A stretch of DNA of 64,000 bases, from assembly GCF_004138215.1 (NCBI RefSeq), contig NZ_RYYS01000027.1, forward strand, positions 51,730-115,729, written 5' to 3'. The stretch's first letter is position 1, and each line of letters starts with the position of its first letter. Source of the stretch: Anaerophilus nitritigenes (lineage in GTDB: Bacteria > Bacillota > Clostridia > Peptostreptococcales > Thermotaleaceae). Below are positions 1 through 9,186 of the stretch, piece after piece. The notes under the pieces were generated by a model, which was given only the letters and a program-made list of their open reading frames with translations, searched no databases and was not told the DNA's origin. The position numbers and the translations under genes were made by a program.

Positions 1-41
1 TTACTTTGATGAACTTTTTTTTCTAACATAAATTTTTTCAT
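1..41 (-). CDS. 5' end of a gene cut by the window edge, probably cell-division protein FtsQ/DivIB
   Basis: An ATG at 41 sits 4 bases after an AAGGGAGGG ribosome site (45-53). It opens a frame of 13 visible codons, MKKFMLEKKVHQS, that runs off the left edge. It begins about 65 bases downstream of murA on the same strand. In many Clostridia murA in the dcw cluster is followed by ftsQ/divIB, whose product starts with a short basic cytoplasmic tail like this one. The identity rests on position only; the visible residues are too few to prove it. Confidence 0.5.
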   Translation of the reverse strand, partial: MKKFMLEKKVHQS

Positions 42-85
42 CTGTCCCTCCCTTACTACAAGTTTGTCCTACTTTTTTTCTTGTT

Positions 86-110
86 TAAGAGGCGAAAAAG
101 CCACCTCTTA
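86..110 (-). terminator. Hairpin overlapping the murA stop codon
   Basis: TAAGAGG and CCTCTTA arms enclose a short inner GGC/GCC helix. On the minus strand it is followed by A-rich, not T-rich, sequence, so it is probably a weak attenuating or mRNA-protecting hairpin rather than a full terminator. The next gene starts at 41. Confidence 0.4.
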
Positions 111-1361
111 GTCAATTCTATGAATATTTGCTCCTAAAGTCTTAAGCATATAATCTAAATTTTCATATCCTCTATCTATATGTTTAATATTTTCAACAGT
201 TGTAAATCCTTCTGCAGCTAGACCTGCCATCACTAAAGCGGCTCCTCCTCTTAAATCCTTTGCATATACTTTTGCACCTGTAAGCTTGTTGACTCCTTGA
301 ATCACTGCTACTCTACCATCAATCTTTATATTTGCTCCCATTCTAATCAACTCATCTACCTGCTTATATCTATTTTCAAAAACTGTCTCTGTAATAATAC
401 TCGTTCCATGTGCAATCGTCATAAAAGCCATAAACTGGGCCTGCATATCCGTTGGAAAACCTGGATAAGGTAATGTTTTGGTCATCTCTATTGCTTTGGG
501 TCTGTGTATCATTTTTATTTTTAAACTTCTATCTTTTTGAAGAACTAAGCATCCTGCTTCTTTTACTTTTGAAATAATCGGTCCTAAATGGTCTGCTATT
601 ACATTATCTAAGACAGCTTCTCCTCCTGTAATGGCTACTGCTGTAACTATAGTTCCTGCTACAATTCTATCAGGAATAATTTGATGCTCTACATTATGAA
701 GTTTCTTTACTCCTTCAATAATAATTTCACTAGTACCTGCGCCTACTACTTTGGCTCCCATTTTATTTAAATAATCCTGTAAATCTATTATTTCTGGTTC
801 TTTTGCTGCATTTCGTATTTTGGTAATTCCTTTTGCCATAACTGCAATGAGCATAGCGTTTTCAGTAGCACCTACACTTGGATAATCTAGATGAATTTCT
901 TTTCCTTCTAAGCTTATAACTTCACATTCTAAAAAACCATGGGCTTCTGTAATTTTTACTCCTAATTCCCTTAAAGCCTTTAAGTGAAGATCTATAGGTC
1001 TAGGACCTATTTCGCAACCGCCTGGATAACTAATTTTTATTTTGCCACATCTAGCCAACATAGGTCCCATTAAAAATATGGACGACCTCATTTCTCTTAC
1101 TAAATGTTCTGGGATTTCATAAGAAGATAAAGTACTTGAATCAACTGTTAAAGTATATTGATTAAAATGTACTCTACACCCTATAGACCTTAAAATTTCA
1201 ATCATAGAATGAACATCACTTAAATTAGGACAATCAAATAATGTGCTTTCTCCTCCATTCATTACAGTAGCGGCTAAAATTGGAAGAACTGCATTTTTAG
1301 CTCCTCCAATTCTTATTGTCCCCTTTAGTGGATTTCCCCCTTCTATCAAAAAACTACTCAC
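108..1361 (-). CDS. murA: UDP-N-acetylglucosamine 1-carboxyvinyltransferase
   Basis: MurA transfers enolpyruvate from PEP to UDP-GlcNAc, the first committed step of peptidoglycan precursor synthesis in the cytoplasm. The catalytic loop PGGCEIGPRPIDLH is present with Cys116, equivalent to E. coli Cys115, so the enzyme should be fosfomycin-sensitive. The longest frame starts at an ATG at 1412, but a GGAGGTG site (1368-1374) lies 6 bases before the GTG at 1361. That start gives 417 residues, the normal family length, beginning VSSFLIEGG. It is the last complete dcw gene in the window. Firmicutes often have a second murA elsewhere, which cannot be judged here. Confidence 0.95.
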   Translation of the reverse strand: MSSFLIEGGNPLKGTIRIGGAKNAVLPILAATVMNGGESTLFDCPNLSDVHSMIEILRSIGCRVHFNQYTLTVDSSTLSSYEIPEHLVREMRSSIFLMGPMLARCGKIKISYPGGCEIGPRPIDLHLKALRELGVKITEAHGFLECEVISLEGKEIHLDYPSVGATENAMLIAVMAKGITKIRNAAKEPEIIDLQDYLNKMGAKVVGAGTSEIIIEGVKKLHNVEHQIIPDRIVAGTIVTAVAITGGEAVLDNVIADHLGPIISKVKEAGCLVLQKDRSLKIKMIHRPKAIEMTKTLPYPGFPTDMQAQFMAFMTIAHGTSIITETVFENRYKQVDELIRMGANIKIDGRVAVIQGVNKLTGAKVYAKDLRGGAALVMAGLAAEGFTTVENIKHIDRGYENLDYMLKTLGANIHRID

Positions 1362-1485
1362 AAACTTCACCTCCGAGATATATCCTTTAAGGCAATCATT
1401 CCTTTTATACATAAATAATCAATAATATATTAATCATTTTATGCATAATTCTCAAAGGTGTTCCCGTAGAAAGTCAAAAAATCCT

Positions 1486-2592
1486 TTAAGATTCTATTAA
1501 TTGTAAAATATTATCATAAATCAAATCTGTTGCGTTTGGTTTTGCTAATAATTTACTTTTATAAGCCATCTCTTTTAATTTTATATCATCCTGAGATAAA
1601 TTATCTATTAAATTTATAATTTCTTTTGGTTGTAATGTTTTTTCAGAAAGCAATATAGCCGCTCCATTTTTTTGTATTGCTTTGGCATTATATTCTTGAT
1701 GATTGTTTGTTACATATGGAGATGGTATCAAAATAGAAGGAAGCCCCATCGCTGCAATTTCTGCTAATGCAATAGCTCCTGCTCTACTAATAATTAAATC
1801 ACTCACGCCCATAAATTTTGACATATCATAAACATATTCTTTAATTACAATATTATTTTCAATTTTTAAACCATTCTCTTTTAGCTTATGAATGGTCTTT
1901 TCATAATGTCTACTTCCTGTTACATGAATGATAGTAATATTTTTATTTCCATTGAAGTTTTTTAACACTTCTATCATGGTATCATTAATTTTTTCTGCGC
2001 CTCTACTTCCTCCAACTGCCATAACCACAAATTGATCTTCTTTTATATCTAAAGAGTTACGACACTTACTTTTGTGAATATGAATAAAATCTTTTCTTAC
2101 AGGATTTCCAGTTATTACAATTTTTTCATTATTATTAAAATAGTGTTTGGACTCTTCAAAACTAGCAAAAATCTTACTTACAAATTTACTTAATATTTTA
2201 TTTGTCATTCCTGGAATTACATTTTGTTCATGTATTACAGTTTTAATGTTTAGTATAGAAGCAATAAATACAACTGGTCCACATACATATCCACCTGTTC
2301 CAATTACTAAATCTGGCTTGAAATCTTTAATAATTTTTATAGCATCTTTAATTCCTATAAATAAATCTCTTACAGATTTTGCTGTATCTAAAGATATCTT
2401 TCTTTTAAAACCACTTACAGTAATAGTTTTTAATGAATAACCAGCCTTAGGAACCAAATCACTTTCTAATCCTTTTTGTGTACCTACAAATAATATTTCT
2501 ACCCCTTTAATTTCTTCTTTTATTTTATTGGCAATTGCAATGGCAGGATAGATATGTCCTCCTGTACCTCCACCTGAAATTAATACTTTCAT
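1486..2592 (-). CDS. murG: UDP-GlcNAc:undecaprenyl-pyrophosphoryl-MurNAc-pentapeptide GlcNAc transferase
   Basis: MurG adds GlcNAc to lipid I to make lipid II on the inner face of the membrane. The 368-residue protein has the N-terminal glycine-rich loop SGGGTGGHIYPA (residues 6-17), the VGTGGYVCGP segment near 95-104, and a C-terminal HQEYNAKAIQKNGAA nucleotide-sugar region, as in GT-B family MurG. It starts with ATG 8 bases after GGAG. The stop of ftsW lies only 4 bases upstream, so the two are transcribed together. Confidence 0.95.
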   Translation of the reverse strand: MKVLISGGGTGGHIYPAIAIANKIKEEIKGVEILFVGTQKGLESDLVPKAGYSLKTITVSGFKRKISLDTAKSVRDLFIGIKDAIKIIKDFKPDLVIGTGGYVCGPVVFIASILNIKTVIHEQNVIPGMTNKILSKFVSKIFASFEESKHYFNNNEKIVITGNPVRKDFIHIHKSKCRNSLDIKEDQFVVMAVGGSRGAEKINDTMIEVLKNFNGNKNITIIHVTGSRHYEKTIHKLKENGLKIENNIVIKEYVYDMSKFMGVSDLIISRAGAIALAEIAAMGLPSILIPSPYVTNNHQEYNAKAIQKNGAAILLSEKTLQPKEIINLIDNLSQDDIKLKEMAYKSKLLAKPNATDLIYDNILQLIES

Positions 2593-2596
2593 TGCT

Positions 2597-3700
2597 TCAA
2601 CTCCTATCTAAATGTGAATACCTAGAAATATTTAATAATATTCCTATAGCTGCCATAAATATAGCCAATGAATTTCCTCCCCAACTAATAAAGGGTAGTG
2701 GAATTCCTGTAACAGGCATAGAAGAAGTTGCAACTGCAATATTAATAATTACTTGTACTGCAACCATAGCTGTAATGCCTGTTGCAATCAAGCACCCAAA
2801 TAAATCTGGTGCATTAATAGCAATTTTTACCCCTCTCCAAATCAATAAAAGAAATAAAATAATTATGACAACACATCCTATAAAGCCTAGTTCTTCTCCT
2901 ATAATAGCAAATATAAAATCATTTTGAGGCTCAGGAATATAAAGATATTTTTGAATACTTTTTCCAAGACCTACCCCAAACAAACCTCCTGATCCTAATG
3001 CATACAAAGACTGGATCACTTGATATCCTGTTCCTTGAGGATCTGCAAAAGGGTCTAAAAATCCTGTTAACCTCCTCATACGATAAGGTTCTAATAAAAT
3101 CATTACAATAATTAATCCTATTCCTCCAAATCCCATCATTCCAACATGAAACCATCTCATTCCTGTTACAAACATCATAGTTGATATAATCAAACTAATC
3201 GTTAGTGCAGTACTCATATTAGGCTGTAGAATAATCAAAGCAAAGTATATTCCTATAATCATAAGACAAGGAATTACCCCTTTAAAAAAATCCTTAATTT
3301 TTTCAGGCTTTCTTGAAAGATAAGATGCTGTAAATAAAATTCCACAAATTTTTGCAACCTCTCCAGGCATGATGGTAAAGCTTCCTACTCCTAACCATCT
3401 TTTGGCTCCATTAAATTCCTTCCCTAGAGGTGTTAACACTAATATTAGTAAAACTAAGCTTACTATATAAGCATACGGCGCTATCTTTTTATATTTCCAA
3501 TAATCAAAATTCATAGTAAAAAACATACCTACAAGCCCTAGTCCCGCCCACATCAATTCTCTTTTTAAAAAATGATATGAATCATTCATCTTAGATAAAG
3601 CATAATAATGACTTGAACTAAAAACCATTACTATACCTACTACTACTAACACTAATACTGTAAGCATAAGGGTAAAATCACTGGTCTTTTTTTTGGGCAC
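2597..3700 (-). CDS. ftsW: Lipid II polymerase FtsW (SEDS family)
   Basis: This polytopic SEDS protein (367 residues, about ten membrane segments) polymerises glycan strands at the division septum together with a class B PBP. Visible family features include MPGEVAKI near residues 111-118, and the conserved C-terminal stretch VTGIPLPFISWGGNSL, which contains the SEDS P-F-x-S-x-G motif. The start is GTG at 3700 behind AAGGGGG. SpoVE is a close homologue; placement between murD and murG favours FtsW, but the names are not separable from sequence alone. Confidence 0.9.
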   Translation of the reverse strand: MPKKKTSDFTLMLTVLVLVVVGIVMVFSSSHYYALSKMNDSYHFLKRELMWAGLGLVGMFFTMNFDYWKYKKIAPYAYIVSLVLLILVLTPLGKEFNGAKRWLGVGSFTIMPGEVAKICGILFTASYLSRKPEKIKDFFKGVIPCLMIIGIYFALIILQPNMSTALTISLIISTMMFVTGMRWFHVGMMGFGGIGLIIVMILLEPYRMRRLTGFLDPFADPQGTGYQVIQSLYALGSGGLFGVGLGKSIQKYLYIPEPQNDFIFAIIGEELGFIGCVVIIILFLLLIWRGVKIAINAPDLFGCLIATGITAMVAVQVIINIAVATSSMPVTGIPLPFISWGGNSLAIFMAAIGILLNISRYSHLDRS

Positions 3701-3706
3701 TATTTA

Positions 3707-5065
3707 TTACCCCCTTAATTTTTTTACTCTCTCTTTAAAATGTTTTCCTCTTACTTCATAACTTGGATACATATCCCAACTTGCACAAGCAGGTGACAGT
3801 AAGACACAATCTCCTTCTTTTGCAATCTTTGATGATAACAAAACTGCTTCTTCTAGATTTTTTACAATACTACATTCTAAAAAATTATTTTCTGCTGCTG
3901 TTTTTCTAATTTTTTCTGCTGTTTCTCCAAAAATAATCATATGTTTTACTTTATTGTCAAAACTTTGAATAAATTCTGTAAAAGCAGTCCCTTTATCCAT
4001 TCCTCCTGCAATCAAAACAATAGGATTTTTCATAGCTTCTATAGCTCTTATAGATGCATCTGGATTTGTTCCTTTCGAATCATTGAAAAATTTCACTTTA
4101 TTGATTTCCTCTACAAATTCTATTCTATGTTCTACGCCCATAAAGTTCTTTACTGTATCTGCAATGACTTTATGATCAATTCCTGCAAAGTGAGCAATGG
4201 CTATAGCTGCTAAGGCGTTTTCCAAATTGTGTTTTCCTGGAATTTTCAGATCATCTACTTTACAAATCTTTTCATATGCCTTATTTTCTTCTTTGACAAC
4301 AATATACTCATCTACTACAAAAGCACCTTTTTCCAATGTAACTTTTCTACTAAAAGGAATTACTTGTGATTTTGCTAGATCCTTTATATTATATGTCACA
4401 GGATTATCTTTATTTAAAATCAGAATATGGTCTTTTGTTTGATTTTTGAATATATTAGCTTTTGCTTTTACATAATTATCTATTGTCTTATGTCTATTTA
4501 AATGGTCTGGTGTAACATTAAGAATTGCTGCAATTTTAGGAGTAAACTCTATAATACTCTCTAGTTGAAAACTACTTACTTCTGTAATCATAAAAGCTTC
4601 TTTACTAGCATTTTGTGCTTTAGATACAGCAGCTACACCAATATTTCCTACCACGTAAGTTTCTTTTTTTGCATTTTCAAAAATTTCTCCTACTAAAGAA
4701 GTTGTAGTCGTTTTTCCATTGGTACCTGTAATAGCAATAAATTGCCCCTTACATAGTGTATATGCCAGCTCTAATTCTCCAATAATAGTAATTCCTAATT
4801 CCTTAGCCTTTTGAATAAAAGAAAGATCTGTAGGAACTCCTGGACTTAAAACAACTAAATCAAATATTCCCATGTTCTCTGGATCCTTTCCTAAAATAAA
4901 ATCTACTTTATCTTTTGTTAACTCTTTTGTAATTTCTTTTAACTCTTCTTTTGTTTTTTGATCATTTACAGTTACCTTTGACCCTAAATCTATTAATGTA
5001 TTAACTGTAGAAATTCCAGAAATTCCAAGTCCTACTACTAAAACCTTTTTGTCTTTAAGTTCCAT
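3707..5065 (-). CDS. murD: UDP-N-acetylmuramoyl-L-alanine:D-glutamate ligase
   Basis: MurD joins D-glutamate to UDP-MurNAc-L-Ala using ATP. The 452-residue protein has an N-terminal Rossmann-like domain (VGLGISGIST near residues 11-20), the Mur ligase ATP loop GTNGKTTTT at 114-122, and the NDSKGTNPDA segment of the ligase core. Length and order of domains are normal. The stop is 6 bases from the ftsW start. Confidence 0.95.
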   Translation of the reverse strand: MELKDKKVLVVGLGISGISTVNTLIDLGSKVTVNDQKTKEELKEITKELTKDKVDFILGKDPENMGIFDLVVLSPGVPTDLSFIQKAKELGITIIGELELAYTLCKGQFIAITGTNGKTTTTSLVGEIFENAKKETYVVGNIGVAAVSKAQNASKEAFMITEVSSFQLESIIEFTPKIAAILNVTPDHLNRHKTIDNYVKAKANIFKNQTKDHILILNKDNPVTYNIKDLAKSQVIPFSRKVTLEKGAFVVDEYIVVKEENKAYEKICKVDDLKIPGKHNLENALAAIAIAHFAGIDHKVIADTVKNFMGVEHRIEFVEEINKVKFFNDSKGTNPDASIRAIEAMKNPIVLIAGGMDKGTAFTEFIQSFDNKVKHMIIFGETAEKIRKTAAENNFLECSIVKNLEEAVLLSSKIAKEGDCVLLSPACASWDMYPSYEVRGKHFKERVKKLRG

Positions 5066-5097
5066 AATCTACACCTGCTTTCTTATTTTAACATCAT

Positions 5098-6057
5098 TTA
5101 GTTTAAACCAAATAAACCTAAAATACATAACAACAAAGTTACAGACCAAAATACTGCTACAACTTTTGTTTCTTTCCATCCCATCAATTCGAAATGATGA
5201 TGAAGAGGACTCATTTTAAATATTCTTTTTCCTGTAAGTTTAAAAGAAGTTACTTGTAAAATAACAGATAAGGCTTCTACAAAATAAATTCCTCCTACAA
5301 CAGGAATAATTAAAGTTAAATTCATCAAAATTGCTACAGTTGCAATGGCCCCACCTAATGCCATAGATCCTGTGTCCCCCATAAATACTTTTGCAGGATG
5401 AGCATTGAATTTTAAAAACCCTAAACAAGCTCCTGTAAGTGCTCCACAAAATACACCAATACTAGTAAAACCCAAATTCATAGCTACCAAGCTAAAAAAA
5501 GAAGAAACAATTAACGTAACTCCTGATGCCAATCCATCTAAACCATCTGTAAGGTTTACACTATTGGCTGTTGCTACTACCACTGTAGCAATAAAAGGAA
5601 CATATATAATCCCAAGATCTACATACTCATTTATAAAAGGAACTAAAATTTTGGTTCCCGATACAGATACATAAGATTGATAAATCGCTATAATAATTGC
5701 AACAATAATTTGACCAATTAACTTTTGATATGCTTTAAGTCCTAAATTTCTTTTTAAAACAACTTTTATAAAATCGTCTATAAATCCTATTAATCCAAAT
5801 GAAATAGTAGCAAACAAAACTACATATAAGTCTTTATTTTCATTTCCTGAAGTCAACGTCGTAATAAAAATAGCAGCAATCATGATTAAACCACCCATAG
5901 TAGGAGTTCCAGACTTTTTCAGATGGGATTTTGGTCCTTCATCTCTTATACTTTGTCCTACCTTTAATCTTTGTAATATGGGTATTACTAGAGGCCCTAA
6001 AATTAATGTAATAAGGAAAGATGTGATAATTGTAATAATAAGTTGTTTATACTGCAT
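5098..6057 (-). CDS. mraY: Phospho-MurNAc-pentapeptide translocase
   Basis: MraY transfers phospho-MurNAc-pentapeptide to undecaprenyl phosphate, giving lipid I. The 319-residue membrane protein shows the family's signature loops: GTPTMGG near 51-57, NLTDGLDGLASG near 167-178, the aspartate-rich FMGDTGS segment, and the LHHHFE histidine triad near 285-290. It lies between murF and murD with short gaps, in the standard Firmicutes order. Confidence 0.95.
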   Translation of the reverse strand: MQYKQLIITIITSFLITLILGPLVIPILQRLKVGQSIRDEGPKSHLKKSGTPTMGGLIMIAAIFITTLTSGNENKDLYVVLFATISFGLIGFIDDFIKVVLKRNLGLKAYQKLIGQIIVAIIIAIYQSYVSVSGTKILVPFINEYVDLGIIYVPFIATVVVATANSVNLTDGLDGLASGVTLIVSSFFSLVAMNLGFTSIGVFCGALTGACLGFLKFNAHPAKVFMGDTGSMALGGAIATVAILMNLTLIIPVVGGIYFVEALSVILQVTSFKLTGKRIFKMSPLHHHFELMGWKETKVVAVFWSVTLLLCILGLFGLN

Positions 6058-6064
6058 CGTCTAT

Positions 6065-7447
6065 TTAACTCCTCTCTTGTATATATTCTACGATCTCTTC
6101 CATATGTATTCCCCTTGAACCTTTAATTAGTACTGCATCATCTTTATCTAATAATTTTTTTAATACTTCAATAGCTTCTTGATTATTTTTACATATATAA
6201 GTCCTATCTTTCTTAAATCTATTTTCTGTAGCCCCTATAACAATATGCTCTCCTTGATTTCCTACAGCAATCAAATAATCTATATTAGCTTTGGCTACAT
6301 CACTTCCTACATGATAATGTCCAATTTGAGCGTATTCTCCCATTTCTAGCATCGTTCCTAAAACAGCAATTTTTCTTTTGCATTTCATTTTACTTAGCAC
6401 ACATATAGCTGCTTTCATAGAATCTGGACTTGCATTGTATGCATCATTGATGACTTTTATTTCTTCTTTAGTAGTAAAAATATTAAGGCGCATATTACTT
6501 CCTTCAAATTCTCTAATCCCTTCCTGTATCAAATTCATATCTACTTTAAACAAAATTCCAACAGCAATGGCACACAAAGCATTGTATACATTATGAATTC
6601 CAGGTACTTTTAAAAAGAAAGAATACTCTTTATTGTTAAAAATCAAATCAAAAGATATTCCTTTTTCCCCTAAATCTTGTATGTTGCTTACTCTATAATC
6701 GCACCCTTCTTTTTTTCCTATAAAATATTTCTTGTAATCCGTTTTCTTTTTCTTTAATATCTTTAAAAGATCATCATCTCCATTGACAATAAGCACTTGA
6801 TCCTCCCTAAAATAATTAGTAATCTCCATCTTCGCCTTCATAATATTCTCTTGTGTTTTTAAATGTTCTATATGAGAAAGACCTATATTAGTAATAATCC
6901 CTACATGAGGATTGACTAAACTTGCAAGTAAGTCTATTTCACCTAATGCACTCATTCCCATCTCAAAAATAGCTATCTCATGCTCTTTTGCCAACTCAAA
7001 AACAGTCAAAGGAAGTCCAATGTGATTATTAAAATTTCCCTTATTTTTTAAAACTTTATATTTCTTAGATAAGACACTATAGATCATATCTTTTGTAGAT
7101 GTTTTTCCAGTACTACCTGTTACTCCTATAATGGGAATAGAAAATTTAGATACATAATATCGCGTAAGATCATGAAGTGCTTTTAAAGTATCTGTTACTT
7201 TGATCACAGATAAATTATCATTTTTTTCAAAATTTTCTTCACTAATTAGTACTGCACAAGCCCCTTTTTTTATTGCATCTTTTATAAAATCATGTCCATT
7301 AAAATTTTCTCCCATTAAAGGAATAAATAGTTCATCTTTTTTGATTTTCCTTGAGTCTATACAGATCCCTTGGATTTGTTGTTGTATCTCTCCTTGTAAA
7401 AGTTTTCCTTTCGTAGCATCTATAATCTCTTTTATGGTTAATTTCAT
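6065..7447 (-). CDS. murF: UDP-MurNAc-tripeptide:D-alanyl-D-alanine ligase
   Basis: MurF adds the D-Ala-D-Ala dipeptide, completing the cytoplasmic pentapeptide precursor. The 460-residue protein has an N-terminal uridine-binding domain (CIDSRK near 29-34), the ATP loop GSTGKTS at 111-117, and the INDAYNASPDSM segment typical of MurF rather than MurC, D or E. Its ATG follows the murE stop by a single base, and the ribosome site GGGAGG lies inside the end of murE, so translation is probably coupled. Confidence 0.95.
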   Translation of the reverse strand: MKLTIKEIIDATKGKLLQGEIQQQIQGICIDSRKIKKDELFIPLMGENFNGHDFIKDAIKKGACAVLISEENFEKNDNLSVIKVTDTLKALHDLTRYYVSKFSIPIIGVTGSTGKTSTKDMIYSVLSKKYKVLKNKGNFNNHIGLPLTVFELAKEHEIAIFEMGMSALGEIDLLASLVNPHVGIITNIGLSHIEHLKTQENIMKAKMEITNYFREDQVLIVNGDDDLLKILKKKKTDYKKYFIGKKEGCDYRVSNIQDLGEKGISFDLIFNNKEYSFFLKVPGIHNVYNALCAIAVGILFKVDMNLIQEGIREFEGSNMRLNIFTTKEEIKVINDAYNASPDSMKAAICVLSKMKCKRKIAVLGTMLEMGEYAQIGHYHVGSDVAKANIDYLIAVGNQGEHIVIGATENRFKKDRTYICKNNQEAIEVLKKLLDKDDAVLIKGSRGIHMEEIVEYIQERS

Positions 7448-7448
7448 A

Positions 7449-8906
7449 TTACTTTTCCTCCCTAAGTATTTCAGAAGCTACTGCTTTATCATCAAAATCA
7501 ATAATTTTATCCTTAAGAATTTGATAAGTTTCATGACCCTTCCCTGCTATTAAAATCACATCTTCAGGTTTACTCATTTTAATAGCTTCCTTAATTGCTT
7601 CTTTTCTATCTTCTATCATTTTATATTTACATGATGTCCTTTTTATTCCTACTTCAATATCTTTCATAATTTTATCTGGATCTTCTGATCTAGGATTATC
7701 ACTTGTTATCACACAGTAATCAGAAATTTTTCCAGCAACTTCTCCCATCATAGGTCTTTTTGTTTTATCTCTGTCTCCTCCACATCCAAAAACAGTAATA
7801 ATTCTTCCCTCTACAAAATCTTTTATGGTATGTAGTGCGTTTTTTAATGCATCAGGAGTATGAGAATAATCTACAATAATGTTATGTTCTTTTGTATCAG
7901 GAACTGTTTCAAATCTTCCTGGTACCTTTACTGATTCTATCCCTATTTTTATTTCTTCAAAACTATATCCTAAAACATAACATACTCCCATAGCAGCCAA
8001 AGCATTATATACAGAAAACATTCCAGGAGTTTGAATAGAAATTTTCCCACTAAATTGAGGTGTCATCAAAGTAAAGGTTGTTCCTTTAGAGGAAGTTTCT
8101 ATGTCTTTTGCATAAATATCTGCTTGATCATAAATCCCATAAGTAATAAGCTTTGTATCTAAACGATTGACTTCTTGTGCAATTTCTTTCCCATATGGAT
8201 CATCTATATTGATTATATTTGCCTTGGTAGTTTGATAAAACAGTTTTGTCTTAGCTTTTTTATAATTTTCTATAGTTTCATGAAAATCCATATGATCTGG
8301 TGTTAAATTTGTGAATACTCCTATCTTATAAGGTATCCCTGCTACTCTATCTAAATCAAGAGAATGAGAAGATACTTCCATCACACAAGTATTTACTTCT
8401 TTGTCTACCATCTCTTTAAAAAGCTTATGTAAATCTAAGGATTCAGGTGTTGTGTTATTTGCCTTATATTTTTTATCTAAAATTTCATGAGCAATGGTTC
8501 CTATCAATCCTGTAGCTACATGGTTTTTTTGTAATATACTTTTGATTAAATGAGTAATCGTAGTTTTTCCATTTGTTCCTGTCACTCCAATAAGATTCAT
8601 AGTTTTGATAGGATCATAATAAAAATGAGATGAAATATAGGCTAATACTTTTCTACTGTTTTCTACTTGAATGATAGTAACCCCTTCTATAAAATCAATA
8701 TGCTTTTGAACAATCACTACTTTTGCTCCATTTTTTACGGCTTGATCAATATACTCATGCCCATCTGTTTTAAATCCTGCAATCGCTACAAAAGCATAAC
8801 CTTCTTTTACTTTTCTTGAATCATAGGCAATTCCTATTACTTGTATATCTTTTTTTCCTGTAATTTTAGTAATCTTTAGCCCTTTCATTAATTGATCTAT
8901 CTTCAT
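7449..8906 (-). CDS. murE: UDP-MurNAc-L-Ala-D-Glu:meso-diaminopimelate ligase
   Basis: MurE adds the third amino acid of the peptide stem. The segment SDNPRSEDP (DNPR at residues 403-406) is the specificity motif for meso-diaminopimelate, so this organism should have A1-gamma type peptidoglycan. The ATP loop GTNGKTT is at 110-116. The open frame extends upstream to 8957, but a GGGGAG site lies just before the ATG at 8906, which gives MKIDQLMKG and 485 residues, the usual length. A long hairpin separates it from the upstream PBP gene, so it probably heads the second part of the dcw cluster. Confidence 0.95.
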   Translation of the reverse strand: MKIDQLMKGLKITKITGKKDIQVIGIAYDSRKVKEGYAFVAIAGFKTDGHEYIDQAVKNGAKVVIVQKHIDFIEGVTIIQVENSRKVLAYISSHFYYDPIKTMNLIGVTGTNGKTTITHLIKSILQKNHVATGLIGTIAHEILDKKYKANNTTPESLDLHKLFKEMVDKEVNTCVMEVSSHSLDLDRVAGIPYKIGVFTNLTPDHMDFHETIENYKKAKTKLFYQTTKANIINIDDPYGKEIAQEVNRLDTKLITYGIYDQADIYAKDIETSSKGTTFTLMTPQFSGKISIQTPGMFSVYNALAAMGVCYVLGYSFEEIKIGIESVKVPGRFETVPDTKEHNIIVDYSHTPDALKNALHTIKDFVEGRIITVFGCGGDRDKTKRPMMGEVAGKISDYCVITSDNPRSEDPDKIMKDIEVGIKRTSCKYKMIEDRKEAIKEAIKMSKPEDVILIAGKGHETYQILKDKIIDFDDKAVASEILREEK

Positions 8907-9050
8907 ATAATCTCCCCTCATATCAATAATTTTCGATTGTTTCTTCATATTTCCCAAATTTGAAAATCAGTGACGAATTTTATGACTTTGTCTACAATAT
9001 CTATATCTTAATAGTATAGACTTTTATTTGTTTTCATAAACAAAACTCAG

Positions 9051-9102
9051 CAAAAGGCAACTTCATCCCCAATAATTTTACTATGAATGAAGTTGCCTTT
9101 TG
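9051..9102 (-). terminator. 16-bp perfect hairpin between the PBP gene and murE
   Basis: CAAAAGGCAACTTCAT (9051-9066) is exactly complementary to 9087-9102, with a 20-base loop. It lies 85 bases after the PBP stop. The arm ends in CCTTTTG and is followed on the minus strand by moderately T-rich sequence. It probably ends or attenuates transcription of the mraZ-to-PBP part of the cluster. Confidence 0.65.
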
Positions 9103-9186
9103 TATTTTATTTGTTTTCATTATAACACATAATTTTTATCTTTCTTCAAAATTATTATGGATTTACTAAATAAATTAAGTTGTTTT

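Noticed and set aside
1362..1412. Upstream extension of murA to the ATG at 1412
   Set aside because: No ribosome site fits that ATG, while GGAGGTG fits the GTG at 1361 and gives the normal MurA N-terminus.
2147..2440. Plus-strand frame inside murG, and similar frames opposite other genes
   Set aside because: They lack ribosome sites and known domains and lie fully inside well-supported genes in another frame.
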